This document shows, piece after piece, positions 23,115 to 34,790 of a stretch of DNA of 64,000 bases. The stretch's first letter is position 1. Every line of letters starts with the position of its first letter. The position numbers were made by a program, and so were the translations under genes. This DNA comes from Chytridium lagenaria (taxonomy: Eukaryota > Chytridiomycota > Chytridiomycetes > Chytridiales > Chytridiaceae): contig JAHLKC010000001.1 of the NCBI GenBank assembly GCA_025449115.1, positions 496,001 to 560,000 of the forward strand. The letters are read 5' to 3'. The notes under the pieces were generated by a model. It was not told where the DNA came from, did not search any database, and saw only the letters and a list, made by a program, of their open reading frames with translations.

Positions 23115-24736
23115 TCAAACTACAAAAACAGTAGCCATTCCACAGAGTGCCATAACCACAAGGGATGCACCAAACCTTGACGCGGCATTGATTCCACCCC
23201 AAGACCCGACGGCCCCCGCACTCTTAGGAAGATCTGCGAATAGCCCGCTCCTATCTTTACCTCCAACAACCCTTTCCACCTTCCTAACCTTTGCTGGATC
23301 ATAAATCTCACACTGAATATCCACCCTCTGCGTTCCATTCACATCACCAGCAACAGCAATGCTAGATTCCCTTAACGCAAAGCTCTTGGCCAACCCCTCC
23401 GCCGTTTTCCCATTCGCAACCACCAGCGATGCGTAGGCAGCCAACCCCGCCTCCCATCTTGAATCTGGAGCAGTGTCCCACTCCTCCATGTCATCCTGTT
23501 TCTTGAAAGCTTCTTCTTCAAGCTTAAGAATGTTTTGGCGATGTTCTTTGCGGAGAAGTAGAAGACGTGATATGAACATAGGTTCATCTGATGCCGATGT
23601 TGTTATGTTGGGAATGATTTGGGAATCGAGGAGGCCGAGACCGAGATGAAGGATAGAGTCGAATAGGATGATGATGGAAAGGGGTTGTTTCAGTTGAAGC
23701 GAGCGGGACGCGTCGATCGTTGGGGTGATGTAAAGATCGAGAAGCGCCGCGTCAAATGCTTTGCGAAAGGGAGTTTGACTGGATACATTTTTCCAAACGT
23801 CGCAAAAGCTATTAAAAGGCATTAGCTGACGACGTTCCAATAAAGAAAAAGACTCACCCATCAAAAAATATAACATCATCAGGACCAGCAGTGCCAGAGG
23901 CCGTATCAGCCAGCAGCTCCATATAGATTCGAAATGGATTCGGCGTGCCTTCAGGCATCATGGAGACGTAATTCTTCACGGCGCGTTCAATACCGCCTTG
24001 TTTTCTGTTGGCGAGAGGCTTATCAGAAAAAGGATAAAAGGAATAATAGCGTCGCGTAAACAACTTACGTAGTGAGGTCCACGTAACCCGCTGCAATCCC
24101 ATGATGGCGGTCCTTTGGTTCACATCTCCCGTAATCCAAGGTAGTGCTTCCAGATTCATAAAATGCTGCAAGTTTCAGCATCAGATTGGTTTGGCAGTTG
24201 GTGAGTCCCAGCATGACAGTATCTTTGGTTTTCAGAATCTCTGGAAGCTTTGATGCATAAGCAGGTGGTCAGGATAAGAAAGTTACCTCTTGACTATCCG
24301 AGGCTCTTGACTCTGTACCTTCAAAGGAGTCACTTTCTTCAACGTCCGCATCCCAAAAGCTTTCATTTTCTGTTGAATCCATTCTGCCAACATCATTCTT
24401 CGACCCACGCGGTGCATCAGAGTCTAACGAACTCTTGCTAGCATGTCCAACATCACTACTTGATGACATGTCCCCATAATCAACAAAGAAGTCATTAGAA
24501 GTATCTTCATCCATCACTGGGCGGTTGAGGGAAGCCTCACGGACGGACGAGTCCTCAGACAGCGACACTCCTCCAGATCCGAACGTTCTCCACTCGGATG
24601 CTTGTTCGTGTCCGCCGTTGGATGCATGAGGTGAGTGTTCTCTAGCTCCATTTCGGAAGTTGGTGGCGGCGGTGGCGTAACTGACCGGCACCGAAGCGGC
24701 GCTTGAAAGAAAAAGAAGGATGGGTAAGACCTTCAT
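23115..24736 (-). CDS. GH46-like chitosanase, secreted and probably GPI-anchored
   Basis: The start MKVLPILLFLSSAASVPVSY is a signal peptide, followed by a Ser/Asp/Glu-rich linker of about 120 residues. The catalytic region has NCQTNLMLKLAAFYESGSTT, matching the helix with the GH46 general-acid Glu (here the E of YESG). DYGRCEPKDRHHGIAAGYVD follows, where the D of KDR aligns with the second catalytic acid. Later come a YITPT helix, a LSIIILFDSILHLG helix and DEPMFISRLLLLRKEH, all in the order seen in GH46 chitosanases. The C-terminus GINAASRFGASLVVMALCG plus a hydrophobic tail, with small residues before it, is a GPI-anchor signal. It would cleave chitosan at the cell surface, pairing with the chitin deacetylase at 61 kb. 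Homology is by motif order; a GH80 relative is possible. Confidence 0.68.
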
Positions 24737-25233
24737 GTCTCTTGCTGGTGTCGATGTACGAAAGTATGAAAGATATAACGAAGCGAATAAATGATGAATG
24801 GGCTGAATTTACGGTTTAACCAAAATTGGGTTTCAGGTTGGGTTTCCTTCAAAAAAGGAGGTTGAAATCTAATTTACATTGCGTGTCGTCAAGAACGTTC
24901 TTCTCACACAAAACAAACAGGCGGATAGTTTCCAAGTAACTATCAGGCGTGAGCGAGCTAGTGTATAACCATCTCATGGACTATCAGCCCACTGCTGTTT
25001 GGTGATCGCGAGAGAGCACTTCATCGTCGTTTTTTTTTTTTTAACATTAAAACAAAAGCTCTGAATAAAGCGATACTAGATGTAGGGAAGGAAAACAGGT
25101 GGATGGCATCTGCAGACGATGCCGGCGAAATACGCGTATCTGCTGATATTTGATCTATGTACAAACAAGCCGACAACGTGTTGTTATTACAAGTTCGTCT
25201 TGTCACTCGTTTGTCTGGAAAAGTGAAAACTGC

Positions 25234-28200
25234 ATGCCGTCATCACGGCTGAAGTGCCTGCAAAGGCTTATCCCTTCCTTCTATTCATCACCGGCTCCAA
25301 TATCATCACATCAGCACTGTGCTTCTCTTAACCTTACCATCAAATTCATCTTTCCGTTTTTCTTCAATCCAATGCAACCACACAATCATCGCATCGTCTC
25401 TGCACCCCCATCTCGCCGCTTTTCCTCGAAACCATCAAGTAAAACCGAAACAGACAGCAAGGAAACATCCAGTTTTGATATTCCCGTCACTCGCATCCGA
25501 AATGTCGGCATCATTGCACACATTGATGCCGGTAAAACAACAACCACTGAACGCATGTTGTTTTACGCAGGATACACGCAACGCATTGGAGGTATTGTTA
25601 TATTGCAAGACTCGGCTTCAATCGCATATTCTCTTGACTATACGCTAAAGTCACTTGTTTATTTCAAACTTAAAAAAAGATGTTGATAAAGGCTCCACTG
25701 TAACCGACTATCTCCCCTCCGAGCGCGAGCGCGGCATCACCATCACATCCGCCTGCATCCCGCTAGCCTGGAACTCACACCGTCTAAACTTAATCGACAC
25801 CCCAGGTCACGTCGACTTTACAATAGAGGTTGAGCGTTCCCTCCGCGTTCTCGACGGCGCTGTCGTGCTGCTCGACGGTGTAGCGGGTGTTGAAGCGCAA
25901 ACAGAAACGGTATGGCGACAAGCCAATCGTAATGGAACTAGATCAGATAGCGCGAGAGGCGTGCCGAGAGTTGCTTTTGTAAATAAGATGGATAGAGAGG
26001 GGGCCGGATTGGAGAGGTGTGTCAAGGGGATGGAGGGAAGGTTGAGAGGGTGGGGTGTGGGTGCTGTCGTGCATTGGCCTGTAGTTATGGATGGGACATC
26101 GAGTCTGAATGGGGCGGGTAGCGGTGGTCCCGGATTTGAGGGGGTTGTGGATATAGTGACGATGGAGATTGTGGATTGGAGAGCTGGAGAGACAGGAAGT
26201 GTGGAAACGAGGAGAACGTTCAAAGACGGTGTGATCGGGGACGTTGTAGCACCTTCTGTCGCATCCTCAGCATCGACAAAACAGACATGGTCCGAATCTG
26301 AAGTTTCACGACTTTGGAAGGAATCAGTTGACCAACGTGTCAAATTAGTTGAAAAGCTCTCAGCCCTCGACGATGCTGTCGTAGATGCATTTTTAAATCA
26401 CGACGCGGATCATTTGGCTGTGCCTGCTGATGTTATCAAGGCGTCATTGAGGAAGCTGACTATTGAGGGAAAAGTAGTACCCATATTGTGTGGGGCTGCT
26501 TTTAAGAACGCAGGGGTGCAGCCAGTTCTAGATGCAGTAGTTGAATACCTGCCAAGCCCATTGGAACGACCTTCAGCTGTTGGAAGAATCGCCCCTGCCT
26601 CGGAAGGCGAAGTCGAAAGGGATTTATCGATTGATGTTGGCGAGCAAAAGACTTGTGCTTTGGCGTTTAAAGTTGTCCATGATGACAAAAGAGGGGCTCT
26701 TGTATTTGTTAGAGTCTATTCAGGTACTCTTTGATTCGCTTTTAACAATTTTATTGAACTATTGTGATTAGGTGCGATCGAGGGTAAGGCCCTTCTTTAT
26801 AACTCGACCCGTCAGTCAAAAGAAAAGGTCTCCAAGATTCTCCAAATGTACGCCGATGACTTTGAAGAAATTCCGCGTGTCACCGCTGGCAACATTGCCT
26901 GCCTTGTCGGCCTTCAGGATACTAGGACAGGCGACACTCTTTTACTCGCCACCGAGTCTTCGATGAAAAAATCAGTTCATCCGAAAAAATCAAGTCCGGG
27001 GAAATCTGTTGATGCGAAAGACGATGACGGATCCTGGTCCCGCATGCGCTTAGATACTATTCCGATTCCTCCCCCTGTTTTCGTCCGTTCAGTGGAACCC
27101 CAATCTTCGGCGGATGAAAGAAAGCTTGAAACAGCACTTGCAGCGTTATCCCGTGAAGACCCTTCATTGTGGATCACGGTTGATCCCGAATCTGGGCAAA
27201 CGTTGATGGGCGGTATGGGTGAACTTCATCTCGAGATTTCCGAGGAAAGACTTCGAGACGTGCATAGATGTACCGCGAAGATGGGGAAAGTCATGATATC
27301 GTATCGGGAGACGTTGGATGAAGGGTCAGGCGCTGGGGGTGTTAAAACCATGATGGTGGATAGGGAAGTGTTTGGGAAGAAGACTGTCATGGAGGTTAGT
27401 TTATGCGTGGAGACGAATGTAGAGGGATCTAAGAAAAGGAGGGAGGCGAGGAAGAACGAGGAAGAGGAGCTGGGAGTTGATGAGGATATTGTGCCCATCG
27501 TCCCTGGAGAGGATGATTGCAATGATGTCGCTCAAGACTTCTCTCTCTCTTCTGTCTTCCCTACCGCTGTCCCAGGAACGCCTTCCGCCGCGTCAGGCAA
27601 GGGCGCCATGGCAAAGCAAAAGGAAGGAGCAGGATCTTTTAAGAATGACGCTAGCTTCATCGTTCCAGCTGGATACCCTTCAGCAAAGGATATTAGAAAG
27701 GCGGTGGATGAGGGCATGCGGAACGCCTTAATGCGGGGACCTCTTGTCGGCCTCCCGCTTGCAAATGTTCGCATCACGTGTAAAGGTCTTCGATTCACAT
27801 CTCCAGACACAACATCTGTGGGAGGTATTCGCGCTGCCATTGCACGGTGTGTGATGGCATCATTAACAAAAACCCCGCCTGCTTCGACTTCTTCGCCGGA
27901 GGCGTCTGGTGGATACATTCCACCACCAACACCAACCGCATTAACGAACCTGGTCGAACCCGTGATGAAAGTGGTAGTGACGGTTCCTGGACGGTACCTC
28001 GGAAACGTGACTAAGGATCTTACGGGGAATAGACGTGGAGATGTTGTGTCCGCAGGACCTTTGGAGCTGAGTCAGGAGGATGAAGACAGGGGAGCTAGAG
28101 GTGGAGGAGGGGATCATCGTTATGATCTTCATCAGATTGAGGCGGTTGTTCCGTTGAGCTCGCTTGTAGGATATTCAACGTCACTGCGGGGATTGACCGC

Positions 28201-28294
28201 TGGGACGGGTGGATTTACTATGAAGCTACTAGGTTATCGAGTTATGTCGCTTGATCGTGAGGCGATTGCCGTGAAAGATATTCGTGGGTATTAA
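25234..28294 (+). CDS. MEF2: Mitochondrial elongation factor G 2 / ribosome-releasing factor 2 (MEF2, GFM2)
   Basis: This translational GTPase, with mitochondrial RRF, splits mitochondrial ribosomes after termination. Exons 25234..25591, 25680..26723 and 26772..28294 join in frame for 974 residues. The G domain has G1 [12 protein letters not shown], switch-1 [17 protein letters not shown] (GFM2-type, not GFM1), G3 DTPGHVDFT and G4 NKMDREGAG. Domains II to V follow with [11 protein letters not shown] and a C-terminal [19 protein letters not shown]. Two low-complexity insertions (about 26950-27120 and 27420-27660) enlarge it beyond the usual 750-800 residues. The ATG at 25234 gives a basic, Ser-rich leader suited to mitochondrial import; 25373 is an alternative start. 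Confidence 0.94.
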
Positions 28295-28745
28295 TGATCC
28301 CAACCTTTAGTCAGGCAATGCAATATATAGAAATGTATTTTCAACTTTTTTATCTTAAAAAAAGTGTATTTTCAACTTATTCCATAAAGTGGATTTCCCG
28401 ACATCCATAGGCGTCTTTCATCATGTGCACATCCTCGAGTTAAAAAATGCGTCCTTCTTTGGATACATCTTAAACATATAAAGTTTATTAGACAACCGAA
28501 TGAAAATCCTTTCCAAAAGACGCCCAAAGAGGCAATAGAGCCAATGCATTTTCGAAAATATGGGATCTCCAGGTCACCTAGCCTCGCCTGCGGAAACATT
28601 TAAACTCAATGCGATTCCACCGTGTCATGTATATGTAAGACATTTTCCTTTAACGGCCCTTTATTCTGCTCTTCTAAAGTGAGAGAACCGATTACGACTA
28701 AACAAAATCAGGACGTGCTCCTCACCAGCTTGCAAAGCAAATATA
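28295..28745. other. Intergenic, no supported gene
   Basis: This 450 bp region holds the 3' flank of MEF2, with AT-rich duplicated GTATTTTCAACTT near 28336 and 28364, and the promoter of the next gene. No open frame here has a recognisable product. Confidence 0.5.
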
Positions 28746-30052
28746 ATGAACCGAAATGAAGAGACGGGCCCTTCTTTAATCCCCCACATAGACCCTAATT
28801 CTCAACTCCTCACACTAAATCCCCCAGCCGGGCTGGAACTCACGTGGACTCTACCACGGCTTCAAGACGAATTTCGGTCACTCCTTCAACGCTCCATCTG
28901 GGAAAACGACCCTAATTCTCATCATCACCGTCTTCTATACGCCTGGGTCGGCACGTTGTTTCATGAAACAGCACCCCGCCCCATTGGTGGTAAAAGGTTA
29001 CCAGGGTTTGTGATCATTCTCCGAGGGCAACGAAAATGCATTGTAGAAATTGTGGAATGGGTTTTGGATGTGAGCTGTCGAGGGCCGAAATGCGGGAGGG
29101 GGTTTCGCGTTGTTCCGCCTGGAGAATGTATGCGATTTGTAGTTGGGAAATGGAATGAGGTGCTTAAGGTGTGGAGGGAAAACAAGAAGAGTGTAATGAA
29201 TCAAATGGTGATGAGGGGTTTGGAGGTTGTAAAACACCTTCAAGAGGCAGAGGGGATGCCAAGTTATTTAAAGGCTGGGGCAAAAAGTATAATCCATCTT
29301 TTCTTGCAACCGACTAACGGATTTTAGGCAATGGAGTCAAGGTTCCTCAACTACAACGGCAAAGCGAATGGAATAGCGAAGCAATGGAATCTCATATCCC
29401 ATATAGAGATGGTGTTCCTCGCGCTTTAAGGGGTTGGTCGTCAAATCACTTTCTCTTAAATGATGAGGCGCGCAGCTCCTCACCGCAGTTAGAATTACCT
29501 CCATCAATCCTAAACCGACGCTATTCGCCAACTCCGGCCCACTACTCGCATGTACCAGCCAATGTGCACCCTCAACAGCCGATTCGCTATACAGCGGATA
29601 TCATAGCCAATCCACCCATGCATCAAAACTACGCATACCCACCCTTCTTGCCCTTCCACCTCAAAAGACCACTCGATCATGAGGAAACCTCTCTCACGTC
29701 AACAAAGAGAAGGAAAGCCCATGACAATTACAGGCCGACTGGTTGGTCAAACCCTGCATTCTCATTCTTTCACTACAACATCCCTGTCGCAGCTGAAGCC
29801 ACTGAACGCAACCAGTATTGGTCACAACCTCATTACCAACGAAGCTGGTCTGGTTCGGGATCGAGGCAGGCTTTTTCTGGTGCTTATGCACAGGAGCCTC
29901 GATATACCCCAATACCGCAATCGCATGCTCGCCTTTCACCTGGCGTTTGGCCAGCCGTGCAAACACTGCCTACTCTCCAGATAGTCGAGGTGCTGGGCCT
30001 GAGGGATGGCGTCATGGATGGCACAACGGTTTTGTTGGTAAAGAATAATTGA
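28746..30052 (+). CDS. Protein of unknown function, two exons
   Basis: Exons 28746..29286 and 29328..30052 join in frame across a 41-nt intron with donor GTATAA, branch CTAAC and acceptor TAG, giving 421 residues. The N-terminal half is folded-looking: LLYAWVGTLFHETAPRP, GFVIILRGQRKCIVEIVEWV and a Cys pair in CRGPKCGRGFR. The C-terminal half is rich in Pro, Tyr, Gln and His, with a basic KRRKAH patch that could be a nuclear signal. I recognise no family. A decayed copy of its C-terminal half lies immediately downstream, which shows the locus has been duplicated. Confidence 0.6.
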
Positions 30053-30499
30053 AATATATTTATAGCATAGACTTCGTAGTATTCTTTTTTAATTCTTGTT
30101 TCCGCGTTCTATTTTCCGCGAAGCTGTAAGTGCGTTTCACGCAGTTGAAGTCTTAATGTTCGGCCTCCCAACTTCTACCTTTTTTTTGTTTTCCATCCAT
30201 TAATATAATAAGTCTCGAAAACTATTCAAACACACTAGTCTATATGGCTTCCTTAATAATGTCTTATCTAAGAATAGTATCGTTCACGTTCAAATGCAGC
30301 GTATTTTATCGATATCTCTGACGATCAAGCTATATACTGTTAGGTACCTCACATCGCTTACGTAAATCAGAAAAGCGGCTCTTTTGCAATCCTGATGTGT
30401 GGTAAGTGCCTTGCATCGCGATCGATGTCACTCTTGAACGACCCCATTTTAAACTAGAAGCCAACTCTCACGTCAAGTCTAAATATCGGTTTGAATGGC

Positions 30500-31190
30500 A
30501 ATCTTTCGCCATGAACCCTGCTTGAAATGCAAGGCAACGATTTTGAACAGATGGGAGTCCCTTGTTCATCTTGATTTCTGGCATATATGGTCAATCCACT
30601 CCAAAATTACTTCCTACCCTCCATACTTTTACCCACGGAAAGAGCCACATAAAAATGGAAAGCTTCCACTTTAAAGACGCATCATAGGCACTTCTACTCA
30701 TCCGATTCCTTACCTACCCTCCCACCGAAGGTCACATGAATATGATGCAGCCTAGCCTTAACCATTCTCTTTCAGACTCCTCCTCATCCTTGCCCTCACA
30801 CTCCTAGAATTCACGTGTTAACCTCTGACCCAAGCGCGCATCAGAAAGGCCGACCACCCACCCTACTTACTCTTGCATCCCATAAGACCACATTATATTA
30901 CCTTAATTACCTAAACTAAGCTATGGAAGCCCAACAACAACTGGTCAACCCAGAGCGCCGCACATCTAAACCAACACCGCCACCAAAATATCCCCGTCGC
31001 TCCAAAGGCCGCAGAACGCAGCCAGTATGATTTACATGCGGTTCACCATACAATAGTCCTTGGTCAATATGATGTGAAACCTTCGTCCCTTTCAGCGAAT
31101 GCTTATCAGCGAGAGCCTGGATATGTCCCACCACCGCGACGACATCCTTAAGTTTCAGATACTGGCCATCGGTGCAGACGCCCATCTGGC
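30500..31190 (+). pseudogene. Decayed tandem copy of the C-terminal half of the upstream unknown gene
   Basis: Short blocks in the same order as in 28746-30052 can be read here, but in different frames with stops between. MGVPCSS resembles the GVPRALRGWSS region. QNYFLPS with YPPYFYPRKEPHKNGK resembles QNYAYPPFLPFHLKRPLDH. NIPVAPKAAERSQY resembles NIPVAAEATERNQYW, and REPGYVPPPRRH with a stop resembles QEPRYTPIPQSH. There is no intact frame, start or N-terminal half. The remaining sequence from 30053 to 31661 holds nothing else I can identify apart from the HSF promoter at its end. Confidence 0.6.
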
Positions 31191-31661
31191 AAGACGATGA
31201 AAAGAAGGGGGATCTGTTCCATCATGGGCTTGGTTTGAGGAAAGTTAATGAGACAGCACTTAATAACTGCTTTTCCGTGATGTCCGAGAACATAGTATAA
31301 TAAATAGGTGTCGTTTGTTCACGACGTGTTTCTTGTTGTTGTTCACACAGCGATGAAGGCCGTCAAGATCGGTGATTTCCACCAGCAAGCTGGATCGTAG
31401 ACAAGAATTCACCTTTTTTGGTTTTTGCTCACAAATAAATATTTTTAGCATCAAGATAGTTTTCGGCTCCACCTCTCTTCACTCTGGGTTTGCCAAAAAG
31501 CGCTAGATCTCTCTCCGTACCGATACAGCATACTCTGGAAAACCTCGGAAAAGGTTTTTTGCCTCCATCATAACTATCGGAGAGGGCAACAGAGTCGACG
31601 TGAAGATTCTCGCCTTTGTCCGGTCCACAGCTCTCTTTGACGTCAAACTCGGAAACCACTC

Positions 31662-33692
31662 ATGGACCCACAATCAAGGCGAGCATCATCAGGAGCGAGC
31701 TCCACAAAGCGAAAGCGGTCATCCGTTACTTTGCCAAAACCTCCGGCACCAGCATCTTCCACACGATCTCCAAAAGTGTCGTCTCCTCTCTCCTCCACAT
31801 CCTCCATCAATGAATCATCTCCGACAATCCCCGCCATTTCTTCTGTTGTTGCAAAGGTCGGCCCTGCTGGTAAGAAAGGTTTTCCGGGAAGACCTTCTGC
31901 CATCTCGGTGTTGAATAGTAATGCGAAGGGTGGGTCGTCGCCTATGGTGACGACCACACCTTTGAGTGTTACTAACAAACTTTCGGTGACTGGAAAGAAT
32001 GTTCCTGCGTTCTTGAACAAACTATACAAGTTAGTAACTGGTGTTGTCGGTTTCCGAAAGCTGAGTTATCTAAGTTAATTTTTAATTTATTAGCATGGTG
32101 AGCGATCCCTCGACAGATGAGTTAATTCACTGGTCCGATGACGGAACTGGCTTTATCGGTGAGTATCGGGATTAGCTTTTTATCTAATATGCTTTGATCA
32201 GTGCATAGGCATGAGGATTTCGCACGTGACGTCCTTCCGAGGTTTTTTAAACACAACAACTTTTCTTCGTTTGTGAGGCAACTCAACATGTGTAAGTTTG
32301 ATACATATATCACATCCGTTCCGGTTTTGATGATGTTTCAGATGGATTTCATAAAATACCCCACATCCAACAAGGTGCACTCTATACTGATGGCGAACCC
32401 GAGATGTGGGAATTCGCAAACCCACATTTCCAAAAAGACCAACCGGACCTTCTTTGTCTCGTGACCCGAAAAAAGGCAAGGATGGAGACGATAAAGACGT
32501 TTCAATCGACCTCTCAAGTGTACTCCACGAGATTTCTGCGATAAAGAGACATCAATTTCTATAAGCAATGATTTGAAGAATATTCAGAGGGAGAATCAAA
32601 TCCTTTGGTCAGAGACGATCGGGTTGAGGGATCGGTATTCGAGGCAGCAACATATGATTGATAAGATTGTGAGGTTCTTGGCGTCTGTTGTGTCGAACGA
32701 GCGACCTATGCTTTCGAAAAAGCGACGACTAATGCTCGAGGACGCCTCACCCAATGCAGGGCTGAAGAGCTTTCTGGATGGTCTTGTAGACAAGGCTGGT
32801 GCTGATGTTACCCCAGCGGACCTTTTTTCAAATGTCGGAACTGGTAAACTCTCCTCGTCGATACCCTCAAACATTCAGCTCACTGGAACTCCGGAGGACC
32901 TAGGTGAGTTTATTTTGATATTTATATCCACGTTTCAATTCAAGTTCCCCCCATTTTTCTCTTGCTATTGAGAACCCTGAAATCTTTGACATCCCTTACT
33001 CGGATCATTTTTCCCCTTTCTCTCCCTTCTCTCCTTATTCGTTTTTCGAATACGCTGCTGATTACAGGAATCCAACCAGGCCTTGTCCAACAAAAAGTCT
33101 TGGATCTTATAAAAAGTCCTAAAATGGACCCCACAGCGGCGTTCCCGCCTCTTAGCACTTTACCGCCCCTGAATCCACTTCCCAGCACGCTTGCCAATCT
33201 CGTCTTGGATTCTGGAAACTCCATGCTTGACAATCTCACGGGTCTTCAACATGCCACCCAAGCCTTAGATAACACTTCCAAGGCCGCTGCATCTATTGAA
33301 GATGACATCAACCTCTCGACATGCACCTCAATACCGCCAACAACCTCCTTGGAATTGAAGAACCCGTAGACGCCTTCAATGTTCATGAGTTTTTTGATGT
33401 GGGGATTGATAACGCGGGAATTCCACCGATTGCTACAACCTCAAATCCACTCACTTCAAACCTGCTCAGTACTCCCCTCCCTTCAACTTCTCCATCGCTT
33501 GAACTCTCCAGCATTCTCCATGATGATGATGAAGACGACCTCATTGAGCTTGTCGCACCAAAGCCCCATCAATCTTCCTCAAATGATCTCCTTAGTCCGC
33601 TTTTCAATGAATCGTCAACGGATGCGTGGAAATTAGAAGCCATCCCATCAAGACCCAGCATTGTTGACCAAGTCTTACTTTACCCCCTTTGA
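31662..33692 (+). CDS. Heat-shock-factor-type transcription factor
   Basis: After a Ser/Pro/Lys-rich N-terminus ([14 protein letters not shown]) comes a full HSF DNA-binding domain spread over four exons: VPAFLNKLY, then [20 protein letters not shown], then [39 protein letters not shown] and [13 protein letters not shown]. The recognition helix ([12 protein letters not shown]) is intact. A heptad region ([10 protein letters not shown] and [18 protein letters not shown]) is the trimerisation coil. The C-terminal part is Ser/Pro/Asp-rich, with acidic [18 protein letters not shown] as a possible activation segment. HSFs bind nGAAn repeats and drive chaperone genes; some fungal relatives (SKN7, SFL1 type) act in other stress or morphology pathways. 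The frame breaks at about 32472, 32561, 33110 and 33318 look like single lost bases, so the true C-terminus is provisional. Confidence 0.9.
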
Positions 33693-34329
33693 CAACAAGT
33701 GGTGCATCGTTGATATGGATTTGGATTTGCTATTGGGTGGAGGCTTTGGGGGATGTGTATTGATACGTAACCACCTTTTCTTATTTATGTCTTCATGTTT
33801 TCCCTCTTTTTTTATTTTATTGTGATATTTACGGGACACAATGTTGTTATTCACTTCGGTTGACCGCAAGCCCCTCTTCTTTCTACCAAAGATTATTGCT
33901 TGCCACTGATCTATTTTTTTTCGTATAATTATTGCTTCTTGAATGTGTTGTGCTTGCTAGATCAAAAAGAGCAAGGAATATATTGCTTATAGTCATTACA
34001 AATAACTACACTACATACCGTGAGTGAAGGTGCCAAACATTTTCTTTTCGCAAATTCTTTTATCACCGAAAGCTTTCTGGCAATCTGGTCACACCCGACG
34101 CGTCAATCACGCTTCATGCACGATTGTTCTTCCAAAACGCAACGAAACCTCACAAAGAACACACCTTTCCCTTCTCCCCGTACTTGTATTTCCTTTCAAC
34201 ACTCTCAGCTCGACAGCGGACCTTCCTGCCCCCCCTCGCCCCGTCACGGCCCTTCACCCGTCGGCTCCAACCAAAAAAAAAAAACACAAGAGAAAACAAC
34301 AACCCCACACGCACACACACACACACAAC
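33693..34329. other. Intergenic between HSF and the MGCGASK protein
   Basis: This 637 bp spacer contains T-rich 3' flank of the HSF gene and a CT-rich promoter before the next ATG, ending in a poly-A run and an (AC)n stretch at about 34308-34328. No gene is supported. Confidence 0.5.
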
Positions 34330-34790
34330 ATGGGCTGCGGAGCTTCAAAGGCCGAAACGGCCGTCGAGAACACCGAACCCGTTAAACCCGTCGACGCTCC
34401 CCCCGCCGCTGCAGCCGCCACCGACTCAACCCCTGCACCAGCAGCACCCGCTGAGTCCCCTCCGCTGTTGTAGAGGAAGCCACCGTCGTCGTTGAAGAAA
34501 CCATCGCAGAGACCACCCCTACCGAAGAAGCGGCACCCGCTGAGCCTGTCACGGATTTTGCGATCCCTGAAGAACCGGTAGAGGCCGCTGAGGCACCTGC
34601 TGCGGAACCCGTTGCGGAGGCGCCTGCTGAGGCAGCTGCGGAGGCGGCTGCGGAGACTCATGAGGAAGCTGTTGCGGAGACTGCTGAAGAGACAACGGAT
34701 GAGGCCCCTGCAGAGGCCGTTGTTGATGGCGCTGCGGAGGTCGCTGCGGAGGAATCGGCGCCTCCTGCTGAAGCACCCGCGGAAGCTTGA
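34330..34790 (+). CDS. N-terminally acylated acidic Ala/Glu repeat protein (MGCGASK type)
   Basis: The protein starts MGCGASKAETAVENTEPVK. Gly2 and the following pattern favour N-myristoylation, and Cys3 favours palmitoylation, so membrane anchoring is likely. The rest, about 145 residues, is a disordered, strongly acidic Pro/Ala/Glu/Val array with imperfect units such as PVAEAPAEAAAEAA and EETTDEAPAEAVV. The frame shifts by one in CCCTCCGCTG near 34465; restoring one base gives 153 residues. No enzyme or binding domain is seen. It may be a membrane-associated scaffold or charged spacer. A second protein with the same first seven residues is encoded at 48084-49406. Confidence 0.65.

Noticed and set aside
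25807..26343. Minus-strand Pro/Thr/Ser-rich frame opposite MEF2
   Set aside because: It is a shadow of the GC-rich EF-G2 exon on the plus strand.
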